Source: Janibacter melonis
Lineage (GTDB): Bacteria; Actinomycetota; Actinomycetes; Actinomycetales; Dermatophilaceae
Length of the DNA: 64,000 bases
Assembly (NCBI RefSeq): GCF_020567375.1
Contig: NZ_JAJBZM010000002.1
Location: forward strand, 455,036 to 519,035
Reading direction: 5' to 3'
Of the stretch, positions 9,601 to 17,802 are shown piece after piece. The notes under the pieces are model-generated. The model ran no database searches and was not told where the DNA came from. It was given only the letters and a program-made list of their open reading frames with translations. Within the stretch, counting starts at the first letter, position 1. Each line of letters opens with the position of its first letter. The position numbers and the translations under genes were made by a program.

Positions 9601-10866
9601 GTGAGCTTCCTCGTCGAGACCCCCGCGGACCAGGCCCGACGGGCCGGTCTGCGCCGCATGCGCGTGGTCGCCACCTCCCTGCTCGTCCTCGCCGCGGTCG
9701 TCTACCTGCTCACCGTGCGGATGGACCACGACGGCGTGTGGGGCTACGTCAACACCGCTGCCGAGGCGGCGATGGTCGGCGCGATGGCCGACTGGTTCGC
9801 CGTCACCGCGCTCTTCAAGCACCCGCTCGGCCTGCCGATCCCGCACACCGCGCTCATCAAGCGGCGCAAGGACGAGCTCGGTCGCAGCCTCGAGGAGTTC
9901 GTCGCGCAGAACTTCCTCACGGAGGAGATCGCCCGCGAGCGTCTCGCGAGCGCCGAGGTCGGGCTGCGGCTGGGACGCTGGCTCGCCCGCCCGGCGAGCC
10001 GCGAGCGCGTGCTCACGGAGATCGCCCGCGCCGGTCGCCCGGCCCTGGAGCGCATGTCCGACGAGGACGTCGAGGACTTCCTCACCTCGCTGCTCCTCCC
10101 GCGCCTGGCCCGCGAGCCGATCAGCCCGATCGCCGGCTCGCTGCTCGACTCCGTCGTCGCCCAGGGCACCCACGCCGGTCTCGTCGACCTCGGGCTGGAC
10201 CAGGTGGGCGCCTGGCTGGCGGAGAACCCCGAGGCCTTCGCCGACGTCGTCGGCGAGAAGGCCCCGTGGTGGACCCCGCCGTGGCTCGACGACCGCGTCA
10301 TCGGCTGGGGCTACAAGCAGGCCGTCGAGTGGCTCGCCGAGGTGCGCAGCGACCGCGACCACCCCGCCCGCAAGGCGCTCGACGACCTGCTGCGCCGGCT
10401 CGCCGACGACCTCCAGCACGACCCCGAGGTCCAGGCCAGCGCCGAGCGGCTCAAGGAGGCGCTGCTCGCCCACCCGCAGGTGCCCCGCAGCGCCGTCGCG
10501 ATCTGGCAGTCGCTCAAGGTCGCGCTCGTCGGCGCGATGGAGGACCGCGAGAGCTACTTCTGGTCCCGCGGCGAGGAGCTGCTCGCCCACCTCGGCGAGC
10601 ACCTCGAGCAGGACCCGGCCTGGCGCGACCGGCTCGAGGGCCATCTCGGCGAGGCCGTCGCCTTCGCCGTGAACACCTACGGCGACGAGCTCGCCCAGGT
10701 CATCTCCGTCACCGTCGGTCGGTGGGACGCCGACGAGGCGAGCAGCCGCATCGAGCTCTACGTCGGGCGCGACCTGCAGTTCATCCGGATCAACGGCACG
10801 GTCGTCGGCGCGCTCGTCGGTCTCGTCATCCATGCCGTGAGCCAGCTCGTCACGTGGACCGGATGA
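9601..10866 (+). CDS. DUF445 family membrane-anchored protein
   Basis: 421 residues. One N-terminal membrane segment (about 24-40, VVATSLLVLAAVVYLLTV), the conserved AMVGAMADWFAVTALF motif right after it, a long helical middle and a second hydrophobic segment at the C-terminus (about 400-415). This matches the DUF445/YjiN family of envelope proteins, whose function is not established. The GTG start at 9601 follows a -10-like TTCAAT by 6 nt. Monocistronic; the next gene starts 47 nt downstream after a palindrome. Confidence 0.85.
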   Translation: MSFLVETPADQARRAGLRRMRVVATSLLVLAAVVYLLTVRMDHDGVWGYVNTAAEAAMVGAMADWFAVTALFKHPLGLPIPHTALIKRRKDELGRSLEEFVAQNFLTEEIARERLASAEVGLRLGRWLARPASRERVLTEIARAGRPALERMSDEDVEDFLTSLLLPRLAREPISPIAGSLLDSVVAQGTHAGLVDLGLDQVGAWLAENPEAFADVVGEKAPWWTPPWLDDRVIGWGYKQAVEWLAEVRSDRDHPARKALDDLLRRLADDLQHDPEVQASAERLKEALLAHPQVPRSAVAIWQSLKVALVGAMEDRESYFWSRGEELLAHLGEHLEQDPAWRDRLEGHLGEAVAFAVNTYGDELAQVISVTVGRWDADEASSRIELYVGRDLQFIRINGTVVGALVGLVIHAVSQLVTWTG

Positions 10867-10868
10867 CG

Positions 10869-10890
10869 GATGCGCACTGGTGTGCGCATC
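10869..10890. promoter_or_regulatory. Palindrome upstream of VOC-XRE operon
   Basis: GATGCGCAC-TGGT-GTGCGCATC, perfect 9-bp arms, 3 nt after the DUF445 stop and 23 nt before the VOC start. It may be the operator of the XRE-cupin regulator encoded two genes on, or a short terminator for DUF445. Confidence 0.5.
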
Positions 10891-10913
10891 GTATGTGCAC
10901 TAACGTGCTCGTC

Positions 10914-11351
10914 ATGAGCGAGAACGAGCGCAGCCGTCCCCCCTTCCACCTGGCCATCCCGGTCCACGACATCGAGGCCGCCCGGCACTTCTACGGCGAG
11001 GTCCTCGGCTTCGGTCGCGGCCGTGAGGACGAGCGCTGGACCGACTGGGACCTCGAGGGCCACCAGGTCGTCACGCACATGGTCGACGACCACTCCAACG
11101 CGGTCGCGGGCCACAACCCCGTCGACGGGAAGATGGTCCCGGTGCCGCACTTCGGCCTCGTGCTGCCGGTCCCGCGCTTCCAGGAGCTCGCCGCGCGCCT
11201 CCAGGGCGCCGGTGTCGAGTTCGTCATCGACCCCTACGTCCGCTTCGAGGGCACCCCCGGCGAGCAGTGGACGATGTTCTTCCTCGACCCCTCCGGCAAC
11301 GCCCTCGAGTTCAAGGCCTTCGCCGACCTCGACCAGCTCTTCGCGGTCTGA
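10914..11351 (+). CDS. VOC-superfamily (glyoxalase-like) protein
   Basis: 145 residues with paired beta-alpha-beta-beta-beta units of the vicinal-oxygen-chelate fold: FHLAIPVHDIEAARHFYGEVLGF at the N-terminus and FFLDPSGNALEFKAF at the end, with the metal-ligand positions H (FHLAI), H (VPHFGL) and E (ALEFK) kept. It could be a dioxygenase, lyase or resistance protein; the substrate is unknown. The stop is followed after one base by the GTG of an XRE-cupin regulator, so the two are an operon and the regulator probably controls this enzyme. Confidence 0.8.
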   Translation: MSENERSRPPFHLAIPVHDIEAARHFYGEVLGFGRGREDERWTDWDLEGHQVVTHMVDDHSNAVAGHNPVDGKMVPVPHFGLVLPVPRFQELAARLQGAGVEFVIDPYVRFEGTPGEQWTMFFLDPSGNALEFKAFADLDQLFAV

Positions 11352-11352
11352 C

Positions 11353-11952
11353 GTGGGTGCGGAGCGGACCGACGAGGGGGCGCTGAGCGAGGGATTCCTC
11401 GCCCAGGTCGGCGCCCGGGTGCGGTCCGCCCGCACCGAGCAGGGCCTCACCGTCCAGCAGCTCGCCGACCGCGCCGAGATCAGCCGCCGGCTGCTCACCC
11501 AGGTCGAGCACGGCCAGGCCAACCCGAGCCTCGTCTCGATCACCCGGGTCGCCCGCGCGCTCGGGACCGAGCTCACCGAGCTGCTCGACCCCCTTCGCCC
11601 CAGCGGTGCGATCTCGGTCGTCGAGGCGGGCGCGGAGGTCCTCGTGTGGTCCGACGAAGGGGGCAGCAGCGCCCACCTTCTTGTCGCGACGAGCCACGGG
11701 CGGGCCGCCGACCTGTGGCGGTGGCGTCTCGAGCCCGGCGCGGGCTACCAGGGGCTGGCCGACCCGGCCGGCTCGCAGGAGCTCTTCCACGTCCTCGAGG
11801 GTGAGCTCACCCTCACCGCGGACGACGACCGGGTCGTCGTCCGTGCCGGCTCCTCCGCCCGGCTGCTCAGCGACCGGGCCTACCGGTACGCCAATGCCGG
11901 CGCGACGGCGTGCGTCTTCGTGCGCACCGTCGCCCTGTCCGGCGCCCGCTGA
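11353..11952 (+). CDS. XRE-family regulator with C-terminal cupin domain
   Basis: 199 residues. The HTH lies at about residues 17-70 (GLTVQQLADRAEISRRLLTQVE), followed by a cupin fold (LEPGAGYQGL ... GSQELFHVLEGELTL) that in this family binds a small ligand. GTG at 11353 is chosen because it starts one base after the VOC stop. HTH-cupin proteins such as PuuR/SutR-like regulators act as ligand-responsive repressors or activators of adjacent genes; here the likely target is its own operon through the palindrome at 10869-10890. Confidence 0.85.
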   Translation: MGAERTDEGALSEGFLAQVGARVRSARTEQGLTVQQLADRAEISRRLLTQVEHGQANPSLVSITRVARALGTELTELLDPLRPSGAISVVEAGAEVLVWSDEGGSSAHLLVATSHGRAADLWRWRLEPGAGYQGLADPAGSQELFHVLEGELTLTADDDRVVVRAGSSARLLSDRAYRYANAGATACVFVRTVALSGAR

Positions 11953-12027
11953 GCCGCTCGCCGGTCGAGGTGGCACGGCCCTGTGAGCCTCGAGACCACG
12001 ACCTGTCCCTCCTGAGAGACTGCCGCC

Positions 12028-12966
12028 ATGAGGCTCTTCGACCGATGGCAGCGACCGACCCCGCCCCCGACGGGCGGCCACGAGGGGTCGGTGCTGCCCG
12101 CGCTCGCCCCCGACGCGGCGGACCGGCTGCTGGCCCTCACCCGATCGGAGCTCGCGAGCCGCGGGCTGGAGGCGACGATCGACGCCGGGGCCCTGCAGCT
12201 GTCGGGCGGGCAGGTCTTCGGGCTGCACAACCTCTCCGTCGTCGCCGCCGGTACCCGTGAGCGACGGTGGCCGCAGGTCGTCGCCTCCCACCTCGACGCG
12301 CTGCTCAACCCGCCCGACACGAGCGGCCCGCCCGACCCCGGTCAGGTCCTCGCCCAGCTGCGGACCCGCAGCGAGATCCCGACCCAGCCGGCCTACCCGG
12401 CCCAGGAGCCGCTGCCGGGCGTCATCGCGATGATCGCCCTGGACTTCCCCGACCACGTCGTCGAGTCCGTCGACCTGCCCGACGGCATCCCCGACACGGC
12501 GACCGCGATGACGCTGGCGCGCAGCAACCTGCGCGAGCTGCCTCCGCCGGAGCACCAGAGCTACTGCCCCGAGGAGGACGACCCCACCTCGCAGGTGCAC
12601 CTCTTCGTCACCGACGACTTCTTCGGCGCCGCGCGCCTGCTCGTCCTCGACGAGCTGCTCGAGCGGGCCGGGGTCGAGGTCGGCCCGGGCGGCGTCCTGC
12701 TGTGCGCGCCCTGCCGCCACGTCCTCGTCGTCCACCCGCTGGTCGGGCCTGGCGTCCTGGCCGCGCTGCGCTGGATGGTCGCCTTCGCCCGCGGTGAGCA
12801 CGAGACCCAGCCCGGCCCGGTGAGCCCCCACGTCTTCCACCGGGCCGCCGACGGGCAGGTCGTCCAGGCGACCCAGGTCGACGAGGCGGGGCACATCTCC
12901 GTCGTCGCCGAGGACGGTCTCGCCGACGCCCTCACCGAGATCCTCGGCGAGCCCGAGGACGACTAG
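12028..12966 (+). CDS. Conserved protein of unknown function
   Basis: 312 residues, no membrane segment or signal peptide. Acidic C-terminus (GEPEDD). I do not recognise a family with confidence; the layout (short N-terminal helix, repeated FGLHNLSVV-like strands, a C-x2-C-like CAPCRH) only loosely recalls YtpQ/DUF1444 proteins. ATG at 12028 follows GAGACT by 6 nt, the same -10/start arrangement seen at ispF, so it may be leaderless. The next small gene starts 2 nt after the stop, so the two form an operon. Confidence 0.65.
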   Translation: MRLFDRWQRPTPPPTGGHEGSVLPALAPDAADRLLALTRSELASRGLEATIDAGALQLSGGQVFGLHNLSVVAAGTRERRWPQVVASHLDALLNPPDTSGPPDPGQVLAQLRTRSEIPTQPAYPAQEPLPGVIAMIALDFPDHVVESVDLPDGIPDTATAMTLARSNLRELPPPEHQSYCPEEDDPTSQVHLFVTDDFFGAARLLVLDELLERAGVEVGPGGVLLCAPCRHVLVVHPLVGPGVLAALRWMVAFARGEHETQPGPVSPHVFHRAADGQVVQATQVDEAGHISVVAEDGLADALTEILGEPEDD

Positions 12967-12968
12967 CG

Positions 12969-13331
12969 ATGGACGAGCCGGCCCCGACCAGCTCCTTCGC
13001 GGCGCTCGGGCAGGGCACGTGGTGGGTCGACGTCGAGGACCGGCCGCACCGGCTCGCCGAGATGACCGACGAGTACCTGAGCAACGTCATCGGTCACCTC
13101 CTCGTGCACGCCGACACCTATCGCACGTGGTGGCAGGTGGGCGTGACCCATGACGACACGGCGACGGTGGCCGAGGGCCGGTGGGCCGCCGAGCTCGTCG
13201 CCCGGTCGGCCGGTGCGCCGGCCCCGTGGGAGATCACCTCGGCGGCCTGGCTCGAGGCCACACCGCTGGTGCGGGCGCTGCGCGCCGAGCTGCGCAGACG
13301 CCACCCGGAGCACCCGGCTGGTCGTGGCTAG
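12969..13331 (+). CDS. Small conserved hypothetical protein
   Basis: 120 residues, soluble, Trp-rich N-terminal half (GQGTWWVD, YRTWWQVG). Starts 2 nt after the stop of the preceding unknown gene, so it is probably its partner. No family recognised. Codon usage resembles the neighbours, which argues for a real gene rather than a shadow. Confidence 0.6.
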   Translation: MDEPAPTSSFAALGQGTWWVDVEDRPHRLAEMTDEYLSNVIGHLLVHADTYRTWWQVGVTHDDTATVAEGRWAAELVARSAGAPAPWEITSAAWLEATPLVRALRAELRRRHPEHPAGRG

Positions 13332-13411
13332 GCCGTGGCCCGAGGTCGGGGCGCTGCTCGACCGGCCCAGGGGGTCACGTCACACCACGTCGAGCCCCCC
13401 ACGCCGGGGAC

Positions 13412-13417
13412 TAGTGT
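13412..13417 (+). promoter_or_regulatory. -10 box of LuxR-type regulator gene
   Basis: TAGTGT ends 6 nt before the ATG at 13424, giving a predicted leaderless mRNA. Confidence 0.5.
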
Positions 13418-13423
13418 CACAAG

Positions 13424-14131
13424 ATGAGCCCTGCTACAGATGTAGAGCCGGTCCGGATCGCGGTGCTCAACGACTACGAGGTCGTCGCCCTGGGTGTGGC
13501 GGCCATGCTGGCCGACTACCCGAGGCGTGTCCGTGTCGCCGAGGTGAACGTGTACCTGCACGTCTCCGAGCCCGTCGACCTCGTGCTCTACGACGCCTTC
13601 GCCAGGACCAAGAGCGGTGTCCACCTCGACCTCGACCTGCTCATGTCGAACCCTCTCGCCAGTCGGGCGGTGCTCTACACCTGGGAGGTCACCGCGCAGT
13701 CGGTGGAGTTCGCGGAGGCCCACGGTCTGTCCGGTGTCGTGTCGAAGTCGGTCGGCGCCGGTCGACTCGTCGAGGCCCTCGAACGGATCCACGCCGGAGA
13801 GCGGGTGGTGCTGCCCGCCGACCCCGGAGAGCCCCACGACGACCAGCCCAGCTGGAACAACTGGCCCGGCAAGGCCCAGGGGCTGACCCCCCGCCAGTCC
13901 GAGATCATCACCCTCGTGGTCGCGGGTCTCGACAACAGAGACATCGCGAGCAGCTGCTACCTCAGCACGAACACCGTGAAGTCCTACATCCGCGCCGCGT
14001 ACCGGACGATGGGCGTGCGCTCACGCACCCAGGCGGTGCTGTGGGGCGTCGACCACGACTTCCGGAACAGCTCCCGATCGCGGTTCATGCTCGCCGACGA
14101 CCACGAGCCCACGTCGTGCACGCGTGGCTGA
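13424..14131 (+). CDS. Orphan NarL/LuxR-type response regulator
   Basis: 235 residues. N-terminal receiver-like domain with the phospho-acceptor position present (D57 in DLVLYDAFA) and the late Lys (GVVSKSVGA), but the acidic pocket reads ND (LNDYEV) instead of DD and the conserved Thr/Ser is unclear, so phosphorylation may be altered. C-terminal LuxR HTH at about residues 155-210 (LTPRQSEIITLVVAGLDNRDIAS ... TVKSYIRAAYRTMGV). No histidine kinase gene is adjacent. Targets unknown. It lies after the two-gene unknown operon and before tRNA-Lys. Confidence 0.85.
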   Translation: MSPATDVEPVRIAVLNDYEVVALGVAAMLADYPRRVRVAEVNVYLHVSEPVDLVLYDAFARTKSGVHLDLDLLMSNPLASRAVLYTWEVTAQSVEFAEAHGLSGVVSKSVGAGRLVEALERIHAGERVVLPADPGEPHDDQPSWNNWPGKAQGLTPRQSEIITLVVAGLDNRDIASSCYLSTNTVKSYIRAAYRTMGVRSRTQAVLWGVDHDFRNSSRSRFMLADDHEPTSCTRG

Positions 14132-14293
14132 CGGCCGCTCGACCACCTCTGGGTGCGTCCCCGCTGCTCGGGTCCGTGACGGACGTCGCCTCGGCGTCCT
14201 CGGCTAGTCTTCGCCAGGCAGGTCGTCGGGACGGTCGGTGGTCGTCCCGCGGGTCGTCCGGTGGACGTCCCGGGAGGCGACCTGGCGCAGCAG

Positions 14294-14366
14294 GGGCCTC
14301 TAGCTCAGTTGGTAGAGCTACGGACTTTTAATCCGTTGGTCGTCGGTTCGAGCCCGACGGGGCCCA
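14294..14366 (+). tRNA. tRNA-Lys (TTT)
   Basis: 73 nt. Acceptor GGGCCTC pairs with GGGGCCC (one G-U) plus discriminator A; D-arm GCTCAGTTGGTAGAGC; anticodon loop CTTTTAA with TTT; T-arm CGTCGGTTCGAGCCCGACG. CCA not encoded. A short GGGGCG/CGCCCC hairpin (14375-14390) follows and may be its terminator. Confidence 0.96.
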
Positions 14367-14381
14367 CCGGCGAAGGGGCGG

Positions 14382-15113
14382 TCACGCCCCCGTCGACAGC
14401 GCCGCCCAGGCGGAGCGGATGTGGGTCTCGACCTGCTCCTGCGCGGCGTCCCCGTCGCCCGCCGCCACGGCGTCGAAGATCGCCTGGTGGTCGCGCCGCA
14501 GCTCGTCGGCGACGTCGTCCCAGGACGCGAGGGTGCGGAAGCGGTCGAGGATGGGCAGCTGCATCGACTCGCGGATCGCGGCGGTGAGGTCGGTCGCGAG
14601 CCGGTTGCCGGCCGCCCGGGCCAGTGCGACGTGGAAGGCCGTGTCGTGGTCGTTGAAGACCCGGCGGTCGACGTCGGGGTCGGCCATCGTCTCGAGCAGA
14701 CCGCGCATCGTCTCGAGGTCGTCCTCGGTGGCGTGCGCGGCGGCGAGCCGCACGCTGAGCCGCTCGAGCGCGATGCGCACCTCGAGCACGTCCGGCAGCT
14801 CGAAGTGGGTGAGCGAGACGTGCAGGCGCAGCAGTCGCCCGAGGGCGTCGCTCGGGACCGAGGTGATCGTCGTCCCCCCGGCCGCCCCCGCCCCGACGGA
14901 CGAGCGCACGACGCCCTGCGCCTGGAGGGTGCGCACGGCCTCGCGGACCGCGGAGCGGCTCACCTCGAGCTGCTGGGCCAGGTCGCGCTCGGCGGGCAGC
15001 TGGTCGCCGACGCCGAGGTCGCCGGCGAGGATCCGCTCCTCGACCCAGGCGAGGACGACCTCGAAGGCGCGTCGGCTCTCACGGGCCTCGGGCAGGGGAT
15101 GAGCGGTCGTCAC
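14382..15113 (-). CDS. lldR: FadR-type GntR regulator of lactate genes
   Basis: 243 residues: winged HTH (about 15-80; LPAERDLAQQLEVSRSAVREAVRTL) and an FCD effector domain (about 95-235) with the His/Asp metal-binding positions (FNDHDTAFH, ETHIRSAW). It is divergent from the lactate permease-lutABC operon, and two perfect GGTCCGACC-centred palindromes sit in the shared promoter region, matching the TNGTNNNACNA operator form of FadR/LldR proteins. It is most likely the lactate-responsive repressor of that operon and of itself. Confidence 0.88.
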   Translation of the reverse strand: MTTAHPLPEARESRRAFEVVLAWVEERILAGDLGVGDQLPAERDLAQQLEVSRSAVREAVRTLQAQGVVRSSVGAGAAGGTTITSVPSDALGRLLRLHVSLTHFELPDVLEVRIALERLSVRLAAAHATEDDLETMRGLLETMADPDVDRRVFNDHDTAFHVALARAAGNRLATDLTAAIRESMQLPILDRFRTLASWDDVADELRRDHQAIFDAVAAGDGDAAQEQVETHIRSAWAALSTGA

Positions 15114-15140
15114 CGACCGATCATCGCACGACGAGCGGTC

Positions 15141-15213
15141 AATGGTCCGACCATTCTTGACGGCGGGACGCGGTGACCCCTATCGTCATCTTCCGTCGAA
15201 TGGTCCGACCATT
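15141..15213 (+). promoter_or_regulatory. lct-lut promoter with twin LldR operators
   Basis: Two identical palindromes AATGGTCCGACCATT at 15141-15155 and 15199-15213, 58 bp apart. Between them TTGACG (15157-15162), an 18-nt spacer and TATCGT (15181-15186) make a good primary-sigma promoter toward the permease. Operators on both sides suggest repression by looping or double occupancy. Confidence 0.85.
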
Positions 15214-15259
15214 CGGTGCGCCGACTCAACGCCGCGTCCAGCGCCCTTCGGAGGCCCCC

Positions 15260-17005
15260 ATGACCGCACCAGCCGCATTCCAGCCCGACCTGTCACCGGT
15301 CGCCGACAGCCTCCTGCTGTCCGCGCTCGTCGCCCTGCTGCCGCTCCTCACCGTCTTCACCACCCTCGGGGTGCTGCGGTGGAAGGCCCACTGGGCCGGG
15401 CTCAGCGCCGTCGCGGTGGCGGTCGCCGTCGCCGTCCTCGCCTTCGAGATGCCGGTCCACCTCGCGGTGCTCTCGGCATCAGAGGGAGCGGTCTTCGGCC
15501 TCTTCCCGATCATGTGGATCGTCTTCACCGCGATCGTGCTCTACCAGGTGACGGTGAGGTCGGGCCGCTTCGAGGACCTGCGGGCGACCTTCCACCTCAT
15601 CTCCGACGACCCCCGGGTGCAGGCGATCATCATCGCCTTCTGCTTCGGCGGCCTGCTCGAGGCGCTCGCCGGCTTCGGCGCACCCGTCGCCATCACCGGC
15701 GTCATGCTCATGGCGGTCGGCTTCTCACCGCTGCGCGCCGCCGCCGTCGTCCTGCTCGCCAACACCGCGCCCGTCGCCTTCGGCGCCATCGGAACCCCGA
15801 TCATCACCGCCGGCGCCCTGACGAAGATCCCCTACACCGAGATCGGCGCGTACGTCGGTCACCAGACCCCGGTCATCGCGATCTTCGTGCCGCTGCTCCT
15901 CGTGCTCATGGCCGACGGCCGCCGCGGGGTGCGCCAGACCTGGCCCATCGCCGTCGTCGTCGGTCTCGCCTTCGCCGTCGCCCAGTGGGTCTCGGCGACG
16001 TGGATCTCCGTCGAGCTCGCCGACATCGTCGCGGCGCTCGCCGGCCTGGCCGCCGCCGTCGTCTTCCTGCGCGTGTGGCAGCCCACCGGCCGTGAGGAGG
16101 CCCTCGAGGTGCTCGAGGTCGAGCGGCAGCGCGACCTCGCCCTCGTCGGCGCGAAGGGGGACGCGTCGACGGGCACCCCCTCGACCGGCGCCGTCGACAA
16201 GGCCGGCACCGACCACTCGGTCTCCGTCGCCGAGCTCGACGCCCGCGCCCGCTCCCTCACCCCGGGCCGCATCGCCATGGCGCTCTTCCCCTACGTCCTC
16301 GTCATCGCCGTCTTCTCCGTGGCCAAGCTCGTCCCCGCCGTCAAGGAGTGGCTCCTCGGCACCGACGTGAAGATCGCCTGGCCGGGCTTGTCCGGCGAGG
16401 TCCTCACCGCCGCCGGCACCCCGAGCACGGCGACGACGTACACCTTCGCCTGGCTCAGCTCGCCCGGCACGCTCCTGCTCCTCACCGCGCTCGTCGTCGC
16501 CCTCGTCTACCGGGTCGGCGTGAGCGGGCTCGGCGCGGAGATGGCGGCGACGGCCCGCCAGATGCGCTTCGCCTTCCTCACCGTCTCCAGCGTGCTCGCC
16601 CTCGCCTACGTCATGAACCTCTCCGGCCAGACCATCGCCATCGGCACGTGGATCGCGGGGGCGGGCGGGGCCTTCGCCTTCCTCTCCCCGCTCCTGGGCT
16701 GGATCGGCACCGCCGTCACCGGCTCCGACACGAGCGCGAACGCGCTCTTCGCCACCCTGCAGCAGGCCGCCGCGCAGGAAGCCGGGCTCGACCCGACCCT
16801 GCTCGTCGCCGCCAACACCTCCGGAGGAGTCGTCGGCAAGATGATCAGCCCGCAGAACCTCACGATCGCGGCCACGGCCGTCGGTCTCGTCGGCCGCGAG
16901 GCCGACATCCTGCGCAAGGTGCTGCCGTGGAGCGTCGGGCTCATCCTCGCCGTCTGCCTCCTCGTCGGTCTGCAGTCGACGATCCTTGCTTGGATGCTGC
17001 CATGA
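15260..17005 (+). CDS. lldP: L-lactate permease (LctP family)
   Basis: 581 residues with about 12-13 membrane segments, the size and topology of LctP/LldP lactate-proton symporters. Conserved family stretches include FGGLLEALAGFGAPVAITG and the C-terminal NTSGGVVGKMISPQN. ATG at 15260 is preferred over upstream in-frame codons because GGAGG (15250-15254) lies 5 nt before it and the operator at 15199-15213 would otherwise be coding. A hydrophilic loop near residue 300-340 is low-complexity. Its stop overlaps the lutA start (ATGA). First gene of the lactate utilisation operon. Confidence 0.93.
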   Translation: MTAPAAFQPDLSPVADSLLLSALVALLPLLTVFTTLGVLRWKAHWAGLSAVAVAVAVAVLAFEMPVHLAVLSASEGAVFGLFPIMWIVFTAIVLYQVTVRSGRFEDLRATFHLISDDPRVQAIIIAFCFGGLLEALAGFGAPVAITGVMLMAVGFSPLRAAAVVLLANTAPVAFGAIGTPIITAGALTKIPYTEIGAYVGHQTPVIAIFVPLLLVLMADGRRGVRQTWPIAVVVGLAFAVAQWVSATWISVELADIVAALAGLAAAVVFLRVWQPTGREEALEVLEVERQRDLALVGAKGDASTGTPSTGAVDKAGTDHSVSVAELDARARSLTPGRIAMALFPYVLVIAVFSVAKLVPAVKEWLLGTDVKIAWPGLSGEVLTAAGTPSTATTYTFAWLSSPGTLLLLTALVVALVYRVGVSGLGAEMAATARQMRFAFLTVSSVLALAYVMNLSGQTIAIGTWIAGAGGAFAFLSPLLGWIGTAVTGSDTSANALFATLQQAAAQEAGLDPTLLVAANTSGGVVGKMISPQNLTIAATAVGLVGREADILRKVLPWSVGLILAVCLLVGLQSTILAWMLP

Positions 17006-17802
17006 GCGCGCGCACCCCGAGCCCGGCCACCGGGCAGCCCGGCACCCCGAGGACCACCGGTCTGCGGGTGGCGCTCTTCGCCACCTGCTTCAACGACACG
17101 ATGTGGCCCGAGACCCCCAAGGCGACCGTCCGCCTCCTCGAACGGCTCGGCTGCGAGGTCGACTTCCCGCAGGCGCAGACGTGCTGCGGCCAGATGATGA
17201 CGAACACCGGGTACGCCGACCGCGCGCTGCCCCTCGTGCGCCGCTTCGTCGACGTCTTCGGCGGCTACGACGCGGTCGTCGCCCCCTCCGGGTCGTGCGT
17301 CGGGTCGGTGCGCCACCAGCACCGCACCATCGCGGCGGCTGCCGGTGACGCCGACCTCGTCGCGCAGGTCGACGCCGTCGCCCCGAAGGTCTACGAGCTC
17401 TCCGAGCTGCTCGTCGACGTGCTCGGCGTGACCGACGTCGGCGCGTCCTTCCCGCACCGCGTCACCTACCACCCGACGTGCCACTCGCTGCGGATGCTGC
17501 GGGTGGCCGACCGGCCCCTGCAGCTCCTCCGCGCGGTGCGCGGGATCGACCTCGTCGAGCTGCCGGGCGCAGAGGAGTGCTGCGGCTTCGGCGGGACCTT
17601 CGCGATGAAGAACTCGGACGTCTCGGTCGCGATGGGCACGGACAAGGCCCAGCACGTCGTCGAGACCGGCGCCGAGGTCGTCGTCGCCGGCGACAACTCC
17701 TGCCTGGCCCACATCGGCGGGATCCTCGGCCGTCAGCGCACCGGGGTGCGCACGATGCACCTCGCCGAGATCCTCGCCTCGACCGAAGGGGACCCCGCAT
17801 GA
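17002..17802 (+). CDS. lutA: Lactate utilisation protein A (CCG-domain Fe-S protein)
   Basis: 266 residues with two cysteine-rich CCG domains: C61-C62 (QTCCGQM) and C193-C194 (EECCGFGG), which bind an iron-sulfur cofactor in LutA/GlpC-like subunits. With LutB and LutC it forms the L-lactate oxidation complex that converts lactate to pyruvate in organisms without LldD. Start and stop both overlap neighbours by ATGA, so translation is coupled from permease through lutC. An N-terminal extension of about 20 Pro/Thr-rich residues precedes the first strand. Confidence 0.92.
   Translation: MSARTPSPATGQPGTPRTTGLRVALFATCFNDTMWPETPKATVRLLERLGCEVDFPQAQTCCGQMMTNTGYADRALPLVRRFVDVFGGYDAVVAPSGSCVGSVRHQHRTIAAAAGDADLVAQVDAVAPKVYELSELLVDVLGVTDVGASFPHRVTYHPTCHSLRMLRVADRPLQLLRAVRGIDLVELPGAEECCGFGGTFAMKNSDVSVAMGTDKAQHVVETGAEVVVAGDNSCLAHIGGILGRQRTGVRTMHLAEILASTEGDPA

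Noticed and set aside
10921-10953. CCCCCCTTCC near the VOC start as a copy of the octamer
   Set aside because: Lacks the final G of CCCCTTCG, so it was not counted.
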